A DNA stretch of 64,000 nucleotides. It comes from Bacillota bacterium. Lineage in GTDB: Bacteria; Bacillota; Clostridia; Christensenellales; CAG-138. Shown piece by piece: positions 44,152 to 53,091 of this stretch. The position numbers and the translations under genes are program-made. Position 1 is the first letter of the stretch. Each line of letters starts with the position of its first letter. A model generated the notes under the pieces. The model had not been told where the DNA came from. It did no database searches and saw only the letters and a list, made by a program, of their open reading frames with translations. The stretch spans positions 1-64,000 of the forward strand of contig JAEYSE010000032.1 in the NCBI GenBank assembly GCA_023435025.1. The letters run 5' to 3'.

Positions 44152-45447
44152 TCACTTCTTGGTAATATCCACGTGGATCAAAGCTACGCTAGACACGGAG
44201 GTGAGTTCCAGAGTGGTTTCATCGTTTTTGAGGTATACGCTCACATACATGTCGTACTGGCCTTCCTTCAAATCCTTTAGGTCCACATAAGCCTCAACGT
44301 CGTCCCGGTTCAAAAGATCCACAAGGCTGATGCGGCCCTGTACGCTGATATCCGTGGTATCTTTGCTCAGGGTAGCCTTTAATCCCCGGTCCAGCCCTCT
44401 TATTTCAATGGGTACCGCTTCAAAGTCCTTCTTGCTCGTCTTTTCACGGATATCCACAAAGACTTCTACCTCGGTGGTGCTGCCCAATATCAACGCGTTT
44501 TCCGGCACGACAATTGCGGATTTCTGGTGGATCGATTCGCGCCTTCCCGCCACATCCAGACCGGGGATCTTCAGGGAGGTGATGCTGTCAAGAACCGCCT
44601 GGTCTCCCGCGATATCAATCGTTGCGGGAGTCGCGGTAGCCGCAACAAGCTCATAGTTCGCAGGCAGATTGTCCGTGCCCAACAGCGACCCGATGATATC
44701 CACCGGCACCGTCTTCTTAGGGTAGACCGGCATTTTTACCGTGACGGAGGGAAGGTTCCCTAAAACAAAGCTTGAATCCATCTCGTTGCCATTCTCGTCC
44801 ACCGGCACCACAGCCACAGCGTCGTTATAGCTCTGCTTGCGGTCCGTCAGCTGGATTTTGCAGATGGCCCGCGTCACGCGGTCCACATCCTGCTTGGGGC
44901 CTCTGATCTCCACGAAGGAGCTGCTCAATACCGCTTTGTCCGCCCAATAACCGTCTGGAATGGAGCCTTCATAAGACGGCTCTACCGGAACGTTCTTGGT
45001 GCTAAGCGTATCGATTTCCACCGTAATTTTTTCCGGGCTTTTGCTTTCCACGTTGGTATTCGCCGGGCGCCCGGAAATGTCGGCTTCGACCGGCAGTATC
45101 CATTGTCCTGTAGTGGTAACCCTGTTTAGGTTGACATATGCGCTGATTTGGTCCGCGTTCAAATCCATATAGTTTGTGATGGGCGTGCTCACGCGCACCG
45201 TCACGCCGCCAAGCTCCTCAAGCGGCTTCCCTCGCACCACAAGATTGCGGTTATTGAGATCGTATGTTCCTTCAAAGCTGATCGGAACATTTTCTATCAC
45301 CTTAACGCGGTTGGGATTTTGTACGGTGAGAACGACGCCCCAGAGCACAGTAGCAAACACCAAGCATATGATCTTGATGCTGACATTTTTCAGAAACAGA
45401 TTTTTAAAAAATGTCCCGACCTTGCTGGGATCATTCTCTCTTTCCAT
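44152..45447 (-). CDS. cdaR: CdaR (YbbR-domain) regulator of c-di-AMP synthesis
   Basis: A 431-residue extracytoplasmic protein with one N-terminal membrane segment (about 22-43) and four YbbR repeats (about 48-430, each with a VEPSYEG/PVYPKKTVPVDI-type strand). CdaR binds and modulates CdaA. It overlaps cdaA by 17 bp. The glmM gene usually next in this operon is absent here. Confidence 0.93.
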   Translation of the reverse strand: MERENDPSKVGTFFKNLFLKNVSIKIICLVFATVLWGVVLTVQNPNRVKVIENVPISFEGTYDLNNRNLVVRGKPLEELGGVTVRVSTPITNYMDLNADQISAYVNLNRVTTTGQWILPVEADISGRPANTNVESKSPEKITVEIDTLSTKNVPVEPSYEGSIPDGYWADKAVLSSSFVEIRGPKQDVDRVTRAICKIQLTDRKQSYNDAVAVVPVDENGNEMDSSFVLGNLPSVTVKMPVYPKKTVPVDIIGSLLGTDNLPANYELVAATATPATIDIAGDQAVLDSITSLKIPGLDVAGRRESIHQKSAIVVPENALILGSTTEVEVFVDIREKTSKKDFEAVPIEIRGLDRGLKATLSKDTTDISVQGRISLVDLLNRDDVEAYVDLKDLKEGQYDMYVSVYLKNDETTLELTSVSSVALIHVDITKK

Positions 45448-46279
45448 TCTTGTTCCTCCGCATGAGAGAAGAGAACGCGCTGCTGCGTTCCTTCAGATAG
45501 ATGCCTTCCAGGAGGTCTTTGAGCGCCTTGGAGTCGATGTAGCGCATTAACTTGCCATCCTGCGCCACGGATATGATGCCCGTCTCCTCGGAAACAACGA
45601 TCGTCACGCTATCCGACACGCCGGAAATGCCCAGCGCCGCCCTATGGCGCGTACCCAGTTCCCGGGCGATATCAACATCGTCCGAAAGCGGCAAAAAGCA
45701 GCCTGCGGCAAGTATGGTATCATTCCTTACAATCACGGCTCCGTCATGCAGCGGCGTGTTGGGCTCGAATATGTTCTCTAGGAGAGGGCTTGAAATAACG
45801 CCCTCTATACGGGTCCCCGTCGCTATAATATCGCCAAGCGCAACGCTCTGTTCCATGACGATCAGCGCCCCTATGCGGCGGCGCGCCATGCTCATGACCG
45901 CTTTATGCAGTTCCCGCACAATTTCGTTAGGGCTGCTTGCAAACGCTGCAAATACGTTTTTATCGAATATGCTGCCGCGCCCGATGTGCTCAAACGCGCG
46001 CCGGATTTCCGGCTGGAACAGCACCACGACCACGACGATACCGGCCTGCACGATGGATCCCAACAAAAAGCTCAGCGTATGTAGCGCCAATATCTGGCTG
46101 AGGAAATAAGCGCCGACTATGAAGCCAAAGCCTTTTAACACCTGATAGGCACGCGTCTTTTTCGTCCATACTATAAGTTTATATAATAGCAGTGTGATAA
46201 GGATGATATCGAGCGCGTCCCCAAACGAAAACTGGCCAAAGCCGCTGGCAATGGCGTTTACGATTTCGTCATAGGACAT
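45431..46279 (-). CDS. cdaA: Diadenylate cyclase CdaA
   Basis: Makes c-di-AMP from two ATP; this messenger controls potassium, osmolyte and wall homeostasis. The 282-residue product has three N-terminal membrane segments (about 20-85) and a DAC domain with the catalytic PLHDGAVIV and GTRHRAALGIS motifs. The start ATG 46277-46279 (MSYDEIVNAI) has GGGGGGTG upstream; the 15-codon extension lacks a site. Confidence 0.96.
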   Translation of the reverse strand: MSYDEIVNAIASGFGQFSFGDALDIILITLLLYKLIVWTKKTRAYQVLKGFGFIVGAYFLSQILALHTLSFLLGSIVQAGIVVVVVLFQPEIRRAFEHIGRGSIFDKNVFAAFASSPNEIVRELHKAVMSMARRRIGALIVMEQSVALGDIIATGTRIEGVISSPLLENIFEPNTPLHDGAVIVRNDTILAAGCFLPLSDDVDIARELGTRHRAALGISGVSDSVTIVVSEETGIISVAQDGKLMRYIDSKALKDLLEGIYLKERSSAFSSLMRRNKNGKRE

Positions 46280-46380
46280 AGCCACACCCCCCTCAGGCTG
46301 CTTGCGCTTACCGGCAAGTACCAATCATGTGGCAAACCGCGCGCATATATTACCTGCTGTTATGCAAAATGCATGTGAAC

Positions 46381-46409
46381 ATTATACCGCATGTATTCCC
46401 TTTTTGAAA
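46381..46409 (-). promoter_or_regulatory. Probable promoter of cdaA-cdaR
   Basis: The minus strand has TTTCAA, a 17-bp spacer and TATAAT, with a leader of about 95 nt. Confidence 0.55.
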
Positions 46410-46448
46410 AGCCGTCATTCCTCTGAGGTTTCAATTTTAAAGATTCGT

Positions 46449-47525
46449 TCATGCTTCAGATGCGCTCTCATACGCGATGTGCAGCATGCAGACGTCGTCC
46501 TCATGGTTGACATACACCTGCTTTTCTAAGGTACTTAAGAGTTCCTCTCCGCCCTGCCGCTGCATACGGCGTTCCAGCTCCGCTTCAGTAAGGCGGCTGC
46601 TTCTATGGTCCAGCAGACCGTCCGTATACATCAAAAGTCTGGCCGAAGCGCCCAAATGAAGCGTGTGTTCCCGATACGTCGGCGTTTCCTCCCAGTTGCA
46701 CAGGGGCAGAGAGGGAGAGTAAAGGTAGCTAAGCCCTTCCCCCGTTAACAGCAGCGGAATAGCGTTTAAACCCGCGTTGGCCCATGCGAGCGTGCCGGTT
46801 TTGGGGTCCAGCATTGCCACAAACATGGCGACATACAATTGATCGTCCTGCAACATGGCTAAAAACGATTTGCGTGCGGCGTTAAGAAACTCGACGGGGT
46901 TATCCGCCTGCGTATTGCGCAGCACATTCGCCAAAAGCAGCGTGATCATGGCCGCTGCCATCCCGTGGCCGGAAACGTCCGCCACATAAAAGCCGATACG
47001 GCCATCCTTTTGTTTTAAACACCCGAACATATCCCCGCCCAGGCTGCTTGCGGGTAAGTAGCGTGAGGAAACTGACACGCGGGGGTCCGGCTGCTCCTGT
47101 GTCAAAAACAGCTCGCGCTGCATGCGCGCGGCCCAGTTCGCCTCGCGCAGCAGGCGTTTGTTCTGTGCACGCAATACGTCTCTCTGGCGGATTTGCTCCG
47201 TAACGTCGCGAAACACCTCCACCGTCCCCAGGGGGTTTCCCAAGGAGTCATAAAAAGGCGAGGCATTCACATGATATGTCCGCCCACGAAAGCGTTTGTT
47301 CTTTTCCTGGGTCTGTCCCGTTAGAATCGCCTTTTTCGAGATGCACGTCCTGCAGGTGCCCGTTACGCAGAACATCTCATTGCACGCACGGCCTTCCTGA
47401 AGCCCAAACTGTTCCGAATAGCTGCGGTTCACCAGAATAACGCGTTGCGATAAATCCAATACGCGCAGCATGTCCTGCATGGCGTCCACAATGCCCAGCA
47501 GCATCTCCGCGCTTGACAAAAACAT
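46449..47525 (-). CDS. PAS-domain SpoIIE/RsbU-type PP2C serine phosphatase
   Basis: A 358-residue protein with a PAS domain (about 5-115) carrying four closely spaced cysteines (Cys48, 53, 58, 61; CNEMFCVTGTCRTC). A coiled linker (about 115-145) leads to a PP2C-like phosphatase (about 150-355) with SSLGGDMFG, VADVSGHGMAAAM, LLMYTDGLLDHRS and a final DDVCMLHI. It probably dephosphorylates an anti-anti-sigma factor in response to a redox, ligand or metal signal. No STAS or anti-sigma gene lies beside it. ATG 47523-47525 has TGGAGGA upstream. Confidence 0.9.
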   Translation of the reverse strand: MFLSSAEMLLGIVDAMQDMLRVLDLSQRVILVNRSYSEQFGLQEGRACNEMFCVTGTCRTCISKKAILTGQTQEKNKRFRGRTYHVNASPFYDSLGNPLGTVEVFRDVTEQIRQRDVLRAQNKRLLREANWAARMQRELFLTQEQPDPRVSVSSRYLPASSLGGDMFGCLKQKDGRIGFYVADVSGHGMAAAMITLLLANVLRNTQADNPVEFLNAARKSFLAMLQDDQLYVAMFVAMLDPKTGTLAWANAGLNAIPLLLTGEGLSYLYSPSLPLCNWEETPTYREHTLHLGASARLLMYTDGLLDHRSSRLTEAELERRMQRQGGEELLSTLEKQVYVNHEDDVCMLHIAYESASEA

Positions 47526-47572
47526 TGCGTTCCTCCATCGAAAATCTAGTAAAAAGCGCCCTAAACGGATTC

Positions 47573-47776
47573 TTATTCATTCTCAATCAGGTGCTGCTGT
47601 GCGATCCTGATAAATTCTGTATTCGCCTTTTGGAGTTCTTCCCCCACAAGCGTTCCATGGGTCTCGTACTCCTCTAACGCGATAGCGTTCAGGCGGGCAC
47701 GTTCCGTTTCTCCGATTTCGTCAAGTTCCGGAACTTCAACAGGCATGCCTTCTATGATATTAATCCGTCGTTTCAT
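47573..47776 (-). CDS. Small acidic protein of unknown function
   Basis: A 67-residue acidic, probably helical protein (MKRRINIIEGMPVEVPELDE at the start) that I do not recognise. ATG 47774-47776 has AGGAG ten bases upstream. It lies 47 bp before the phosphatase gene, so the two may be one operon. An in-frame GTG at 47800 lacks a site. Confidence 0.6.
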   Translation of the reverse strand: MKRRINIIEGMPVEVPELDEIGETERARLNAIALEEYETHGTLVGEELQKANTEFIRIAQQHLIENE

Positions 47777-47917
47777 TATACCACGCTCCTGCTGTTGCAC
47801 TCAATAATAGGGACCGGACTGCTCACACTAAATATACCATAAATTTTGATGATTCTCGACAGTTTTCGACGATGCAGCTATGGATGATATTTCCTTCCAT
47901 TCCTGAAACTCAAGGGG

Positions 47918-47923
47918 TATAAT
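47918..47923 (+). promoter_or_regulatory. Probable -10 element of the DUF3006 gene
   Basis: A consensus TATAAT about 45 bp before the start. No good -35 is seen at 17 bp. Confidence 0.4.
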
Positions 47924-47967
47924 TGCTTATATGAAAAAAGCATCTCATAGATGAAAGGGGGCGCAAT

Positions 47968-48189
47968 ATGCTCATACTTGATCGCTTCGAAGGAGACTAT
48001 GCCGTCTGCGAGTGCGAGGACGGCACGCTGATATATATCGCACGACATTTGATTATCGAAAGCGTGCGAGAAGGAGATGTATTGGATTCGTGGGAAGACA
48101 TGTTTGCGCCCAACAAGGCGCAAACCGATAAATTAAAGGGCCGGGTCCGCAAAAAAATGGATTACCTGTTTTCACGGAATGCGGATTAA
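47968..48189 (+). CDS. DUF3006-family small protein
   Basis: A 73-residue protein with the family pattern MLILDRFEGDYAVCEC and the VREGDVL segment, predicted as a small beta barrel. Function is unknown; relatives are often next to competence or metallo-beta-lactamase genes. AAAGGGGG precedes ATG 47968. Its last codon overlaps the stop of the small convergent membrane ORF. Confidence 0.85.
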   Translation: MLILDRFEGDYAVCECEDGTLIYIARHLIIESVREGDVLDSWEDMFAPNKAQTDKLKGRVRKKMDYLFSRNAD

Positions 48190-48347
48190 ACCACGTAAAT
48201 CAGAAGCAGCGCGCCCATTGCAAAGGATACCAGGGAGAGGAGCCATGCGCCAAAAGCGCCAAGTCTCTCCCCTTTTTTTCTGCAATGGATGATGTACGCG
48301 CCGCCATACAGCGCAGCAATCCCCTCCAATATGGCAAACAACGCCAT
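48186..48347 (-). CDS. 53-residue two-helix membrane protein downstream of gerAC (possible receptor D subunit)
   Basis: This gene is short and easily missed. ATG 48345-48347 has AGGAGGAAAGGAT just upstream. The product begins MALFAILEGIAALYGGAYI, then a short basic loop (HCRKKGERLG), then a second hydrophobic helix ending LLLIYVV. It starts 36 bp after the gerAC stop on the same strand. Small two-helix D proteins are known in several gerA-type receptor operons of spore formers; assignment here is inference from position and topology. Confidence 0.7.
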   Translation of the reverse strand: MALFAILEGIAALYGGAYIIHCRKKGERLGAFGAWLLSLVSFAMGALLLIYVV

Positions 48348-48383
48348 ATCCTTTCCTCCTCCTGTCCGCTCTAAGCTTTAAGC

Positions 48384-49727
48384 CTATTCCACCCGGGAAC
48401 CCGTCGGGTTATATTCAAGAAACGCCGTTACGTCAAACTCCGCCCGAATCTGTGGATATACGTCCCGGAAGGAATACGCTTCCCATTGTTTGGCGGACGT
48501 AAACTGGCGGACGGCAGCTTCTCCCAGATCAAACGAATCACACCCAAGCTGCTGGCAAGCTAAAAACACCTGCCGCATACCGTCTTCCAGGTATTTTTCA
48601 ATATCCTGCCTGATCTTTTCTTTATCAAGCCCCGCAACCGCCGCAGGCTGCTCCACCGAGGCATAGACCGAAACCAGAAATTCTGCCTTTTTCTCTTTCC
48701 CCAAAGAAAGCCTGACATTAGGCGTTCCTTTTCTTGTAAGTAATATGCTGATATTATCGCCATTTTTATCTTTAAGTTGAATTCTTCCATTTTTAAAATC
48801 GCCCTTGCCCAGAAGCAGCAGCATCGTATGCGGGCCGTTCAAAAAGCCCTTTAATTCCGTTCCGCGAAACAGCGCGCTTCCCATCATGCCCGCTTCCAGT
48901 CCGCCCAGCCGCCCGGTCTGCCCAGGAAGATCCTCCACCGCGCCCAAAGCGTCCACCAAAAGCGGCTCCGGTTCATTCTTTTTTTGTTCACTTTTCTCCT
49001 TTTCCTCTTTTTCCCCTTCCGCTTTCGTGGAGTCCTCATTACCTCCGGCTTTCATAGGGTCGCCCTGGCCTTCTTCGCCCTTTTCTCCGGCTTTTGCCTG
49101 CTCCTCTTCTCCACCGGTGTCCCGTTTTTCAAACCCACCCAGCGGCAACACGACATCCCCCGCCTCGCCCCAGGCGCGGTCATAGAATTCCGTGAGCGTA
49201 ATGGCCGGTATCATGCCCGTTTTCTCCTTATACTCAATGAAATTGTATTGTATCTTGGCGATATTGGGGTTGATTTCGCTTTGCATACCGCTTAAGTAAT
49301 CTTCCGCGCGCCCGCCGGATACGATGAGGTTCGCAAAATAGCGGATATGCAGCGAACCCAGAGAAGCGGCAAGAAATTGTTCCAGCAGAGGGCCGCGCGC
49401 CACGTCCTGGCTGAACACGATTGCGGTTGTGCGCGCAAGACTCAATGAAAATGGCAGGCCGGATTCGGCAACCTCCACCGCTTCAAACAGATCGTCGCAT
49501 TCCACGCCCACTAACGCCGCCATAGCGCCTTCGGAGCTCTGTTTATCGCCGTTGCCCCGCTGCAGAAGCATGCTCACAAAATAGGGCTTTGTCTTGCCTT
49601 TGTCTATCCCGATAAGCAGCGCGTAGCCGTATTCATCAGGGCTGCGCGCGCCCATGCAGCCCGAGAATACGACCAAAAGAAGCAGCATTAGCGCCAATAT
49701 ACGGACGCAGCGACAATAGCGCCTCAT
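48384..49727 (-). CDS. gerAC: Spore germination receptor lipoprotein, GerAC family
   Basis: A 447-residue C subunit of a nutrient germinant receptor. The lipoprotein signal ends in VVFSGC (Cys24 or so), followed by GYALLIGIDKGK. The C-terminal part carries the conserved helical domain (about 330-435). An unusual Glu/Lys-rich insert (about 170-235) interrupts the middle. The start ATG 49725-49727 overlaps the gerAB stop as ATGA; a 94-codon in-frame extension inside gerAB is rejected. Confidence 0.9.
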   Translation of the reverse strand: MRRYCRCVRILALMLLLLVVFSGCMGARSPDEYGYALLIGIDKGKTKPYFVSMLLQRGNGDKQSSEGAMAALVGVECDDLFEAVEVAESGLPFSLSLARTTAIVFSQDVARGPLLEQFLAASLGSLHIRYFANLIVSGGRAEDYLSGMQSEINPNIAKIQYNFIEYKEKTGMIPAITLTEFYDRAWGEAGDVVLPLGGFEKRDTGGEEEQAKAGEKGEEGQGDPMKAGGNEDSTKAEGEKEEKEKSEQKKNEPEPLLVDALGAVEDLPGQTGRLGGLEAGMMGSALFRGTELKGFLNGPHTMLLLLGKGDFKNGRIQLKDKNGDNISILLTRKGTPNVRLSLGKEKKAEFLVSVYASVEQPAAVAGLDKEKIRQDIEKYLEDGMRQVFLACQQLGCDSFDLGEAAVRQFTSAKQWEAYSFRDVYPQIRAEFDVTAFLEYNPTGSRVE

Positions 49728-50836
49728 GCGCCCACCTCCTTTTGGGGCTTTCCGGCATTTCGCATAGTGCTGACAAATGAAGCCAACAGGGCCGGAACAA
49801 GCGCGAATATCCACCCGTAAAGAGAAATATAGCTTGCGATTGCACGGAAAAGCGTGTTGTCCACATGCATCAGCATGGCGGCAGCTCCCGCCGCCGCACC
49901 CGCCGTAAGCACCGCGGGGCGGATATCCTGCTGCGCGAACGCCTCGGCAAATAAAAGCGCCGCCGTATACAGGTAAAAGCCTGTGGCCACCATGCCGGAA
50001 ATCACCCATCCCATCAAAAGAAGCAGGTCAAGTCTGGGATAATATCCGCCGGAGCGGAAACTCATGGTCAGCCGGTACATGGGCGAATGCATCCTCGCCA
50101 GGTCCTTGTAAGTGTATGTCATGCCCAGGCAAACCTGGCAGAGGGAACTCAATACCCCCGCCGCAATACCCGCACCGTAGCCCGCGCGCCTTGCTGCCCT
50201 TACCCCGTGTACGCCGCGCGCCAACACAAGAAGCGCTAGCATGCCGGGGAAGTACAGCGCCACACTTCTGAGCGCCATACCGGCCATATGGTCAAATCCG
50301 TCGCCTAAGAAGGGCGCGAGCCGGTACGGCTCATAGTTATAGCCCGCGAACACCAGCGCGCCCAATATGGAAAGGAGCATCACCCACGCAAACAACCGGG
50401 ACATGCGGCCTATGCCCTCCAAGCCCAAAAAGGCCAGCGCAAGTGCTGCGGCAAGCGGGTATATCAACACCTGCCATTCCGAAGCGTCCGGATACACGAA
50501 CAGCCCCAGCATTAGCGAAAACCGGCTTAAGAGCGCCGCGGCGCAGAATACGAGCAGAGCAGCGTAAAAAAAAGCCGCGACGCGGCCCAATACGCCGCCC
50601 AGGCCGTGTTGCAGCAGTGCAAAGAGCGTTTTATGCGCCCCCCTTTGCATGGCCCCCGCAACCAGCAGAAACGCCAGCAATGCAAGCGCCGCCGCAATGG
50701 GCGTGGAAACATACGCGGAGTTTCCTTTCACGTAAAGCGAAGCGTTATCTGTTGTGAATATGCCGCTTACGGCAACAGCGACAGCTGCGGCGGCAAGCGT
50801 TTCCTGCCGCCCGATGCGGCCCTGACGTAACTTCAC
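49724..50836 (-). CDS. gerAB: Spore germination receptor permease-like subunit, GerAB family
   Basis: A 370-residue APC-superfamily membrane protein with ten or so hydrophobic segments. It binds the germinant in the inner spore membrane. The start is GTG at 50834-50836, immediately after the gerAA stop, giving MKLRQGRIGRQE. Confidence 0.9.
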   Translation of the reverse strand: MKLRQGRIGRQETLAAAAVAVAVSGIFTTDNASLYVKGNSAYVSTPIAAALALLAFLLVAGAMQRGAHKTLFALLQHGLGGVLGRVAAFFYAALLVFCAAALLSRFSLMLGLFVYPDASEWQVLIYPLAAALALAFLGLEGIGRMSRLFAWVMLLSILGALVFAGYNYEPYRLAPFLGDGFDHMAGMALRSVALYFPGMLALLVLARGVHGVRAARRAGYGAGIAAGVLSSLCQVCLGMTYTYKDLARMHSPMYRLTMSFRSGGYYPRLDLLLLMGWVISGMVATGFYLYTAALLFAEAFAQQDIRPAVLTAGAAAGAAAMLMHVDNTLFRAIASYISLYGWIFALVPALLASFVSTMRNAGKPQKEVGA

Positions 50837-52426
50837 TTACTTTCCCTCCCGCGTGTTCATGTAATCCGACGAACGGTCTTGCTGTGTGATGGGACCACGC
50901 AATATAGCAGGGCGATTGGAGTAGGTCTTGGGTACAACGGGCGCTAAGAACGGCACCCCGTAGGACTTCAAGGACGCCATCCACGCCGCGATCAACACGA
51001 CGCCTACGGCAATACCAAGCAGCCCCCCGGCCCAGCCCAGCAGCACGAGTATAATGCGAAAATATTCCCCCGCGATCTGCGTGGAATAATCCGGTATCGT
51101 GAAATTGCCCATGCCAGCCAGTGCCACGATAATCAATACCACGGTGCTGACAATATTGGCGGTAACCGCCGCCTGTCCCAATATCAGACCGCCAATAATG
51201 CCAATTGCGTGCCCGACGCTGCCCGGTACGCGGATGCCCGCCTCCCTCAGAAGCTGGAACACCCAAAGCAAAAACAACATCTCAATAGGCAGTGGCAAAA
51301 ACACCATCTGCCGGGATGCTATGATGGTGCTTATGACCTCAGTGGACATCATACCCTGATGATAGAGCGCCACGGCAATAAAGTAACCTGGCAGCAATAT
51401 GCTCAATGCCGCGCCGATATAGCGCACCACGCGCAGTACGCTGCCTAAGGGTCTGCGCATGTACGAATCCTCCGGTGTAGCCATCAGAGAAAACAGCGTA
51501 GCGGGCATGATATTGGCGGAAGGGCTTCCTTCGCACAGCAGCGCCACATGTCCCTGCATGATATGCGCCGCCGCGCGGTCCGGCCGCTCGGTATTTAAAA
51601 CCTGCGGCAAGGGAGAAAGCGGGTAACGCTCTGTTAGCTGCTCCAGCGTGCCATCGTTTAGTACCATGTGCGTGTCGATATTCTGCAGGCGGGTTTTGAC
51701 CTCCTTAAGCAATGCGGGGTTGATCACGCTTTTGCGGTAAGCAAGCACGCACACCACGTTGTTTTTACCGCCGGCGTTCATAAATTCGCAAATAAAATCA
51801 TCCGTCTTAATGATGCGCCTTAATAACGTGATATTGGTGCGTATGCTTTCGGTAAAGCCCTCCTGCGGACCACGGACGACCTTTTCGTTCTGCGGGGTCG
51901 ATACGCTACGCTTTTCAAAACCACGCGTATCCATGATTATGGCTTTATCGTCACCATCGATAAATACGGCGGTCTGCCCTTCTGATATGGACTTCTTTAC
52001 CTTCGCCCAGTCGGTGGTAAGCGTTGCCTCCTGCTGGGCGAACACATGGTCCACCGCATGCTGCGAAAGGCTGCCGGAGGCGTTATCCATGCAGCCCGCC
52101 TCCATACCCTGGCGCAGGATAAAGTCATTGATCTGTGAGCCGTCCGCCATGCCGTTGATGCACGCCGTCAGCGCCTGAACGTTGCCGCCAAGCATAAAGC
52201 GCCTCAAAAGAATATCCGGGTTAATATCCACATAGTATTCCTGCCGCAACCGCTGCTCATTTTCCGAAACTGAAGCGCTCGGCGGCGGTTCCGGCTGGGG
52301 CGGAGCGGGCGGCTGTTCCTTTTCCGCGCCTCCAAAGAAGCCGGGCTTCCCTTCCTCGGTTTCCAAAAGCTCAAATTCCTGCTCCGGCTCGTCGAAACGA
52401 AGTATTTTCCATAAGGATTTTGTCAT
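50837..52426 (-). CDS. gerAA: Spore germination receptor subunit, GerAA family
   Basis: A 529-residue A subunit. A Pro-rich N-terminal segment (about 25-55) precedes the soluble N-terminal domain (about 60-290, RIIKTDDFICEFMNAGGKN). The C-terminal half has about five membrane segments (PLPIEMLFLLWVFQLLREA). GerAA forms the oligomeric channel part of the receptor. ATG 52424-52426 has AAAGGATG upstream. The operon is expected to be sigma-G driven, but I could not identify such a promoter with confidence. Confidence 0.93.
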   Translation of the reverse strand: MTKSLWKILRFDEPEQEFELLETEEGKPGFFGGAEKEQPPAPPQPEPPPSASVSENEQRLRQEYYVDINPDILLRRFMLGGNVQALTACINGMADGSQINDFILRQGMEAGCMDNASGSLSQHAVDHVFAQQEATLTTDWAKVKKSISEGQTAVFIDGDDKAIIMDTRGFEKRSVSTPQNEKVVRGPQEGFTESIRTNITLLRRIIKTDDFICEFMNAGGKNNVVCVLAYRKSVINPALLKEVKTRLQNIDTHMVLNDGTLEQLTERYPLSPLPQVLNTERPDRAAAHIMQGHVALLCEGSPSANIMPATLFSLMATPEDSYMRRPLGSVLRVVRYIGAALSILLPGYFIAVALYHQGMMSTEVISTIIASRQMVFLPLPIEMLFLLWVFQLLREAGIRVPGSVGHAIGIIGGLILGQAAVTANIVSTVVLIIVALAGMGNFTIPDYSTQIAGEYFRIILVLLGWAGGLLGIAVGVVLIAAWMASLKSYGVPFLAPVVPKTYSNRPAILRGPITQQDRSSDYMNTREGK

Positions 52427-52464
52427 ATCAAAATCATCCTTTCAGGTAGAGTATTTGCAGACAA

Positions 52465-52499
52465 CAAAAAAAGCATTCTCCATAATTGGAAAATGCTTC
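52465..52499 (-). terminator. Intrinsic terminator between marR and gerAA
   Basis: On the minus strand AAGCATT-TTCC pairs with GGA-GAATGCTT and runs into TTTTTTT. A TGCTATACT extended -10-like sequence sits just upstream, so a short attenuated transcript is conceivable. Confidence 0.75.
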
Positions 52500-52615
52500 A
52501 GTATAGCAAGACCTACGCTCCACATCAGAGAAACACAGAAATGTCTTTTCATGTACGGGTTCTTAGGGTCGTTACGACCCTAAGCGGATGTTTGGAGGCA
52601 GAGCTTCCAAATAGC

Positions 52616-53077
52616 CTAGGACTTTATGCGCATACGCATGGCGTCAAGCCCCTTGTACATGCGCTGGATAACCTTGAGCGCAAGCTCGCGTTCTTCCGCT
52701 GCAAAATCCTCCAGCATGTTGTTTGCGATCATATCCACGTCCATTTCGCACCAGCGCGCGATTTCCTGGCCTTTTTTCGTAAGCGCCACACGGTTGCAGC
52801 GGCTGTCCGCAGGGTCCTGCTCGCGCTTGACAAATCCGCTTTTTTCAAGCCTTCGAAGCGTCACGCCCGCAGAGGCCTTGCTTACCCCCAGCGCCTTTGC
52901 AAGTTCGTTCTGGCTGGGCCTGCCCATATCCCTGATCTGAAATAAATAGACGGGCTGGCCCTCATACAGGCCGTATTTTTTAAGCGTATGCTGCATGCAA
53001 AAGCCATGCACCTGGTTGAGAAGCATGAATTGTTCCCACGCTTGCCGCGTGACGTTTTGCTGTTCCTTTCCGATCAT
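52616..53077 (-). CDS. MarR-family transcriptional regulator
   Basis: A 153-residue winged-helix regulator (QNELAKALGVSKASAGVTLRRLEKSGFVKRE and the wing DPADSRCNRVALT). It begins 14 bp after the glycerate-kinase-like gene and is last in the DUF2804, ABC-F, kinase-like, MarR operon. It probably controls that operon through the inverted repeat at 57630-57648. Ligand unknown. Confidence 0.9.
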   Translation of the reverse strand: MIGKEQQNVTRQAWEQFMLLNQVHGFCMQHTLKKYGLYEGQPVYLFQIRDMGRPSQNELAKALGVSKASAGVTLRRLEKSGFVKREQDPADSRCNRVALTKKGQEIARWCEMDVDMIANNMLEDFAAEERELALKVIQRMYKGLDAMRMRIKS

Positions 53078-53091
53078 ACGCCCTCCAAAGC

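Noticed and set aside
49728..50009. 94-codon N-terminal extension of GerAC
   Set aside because: It lies within gerAB in another frame. The ATG at 49727 gives a proper lipoprotein signal and a 4-bp overlap.
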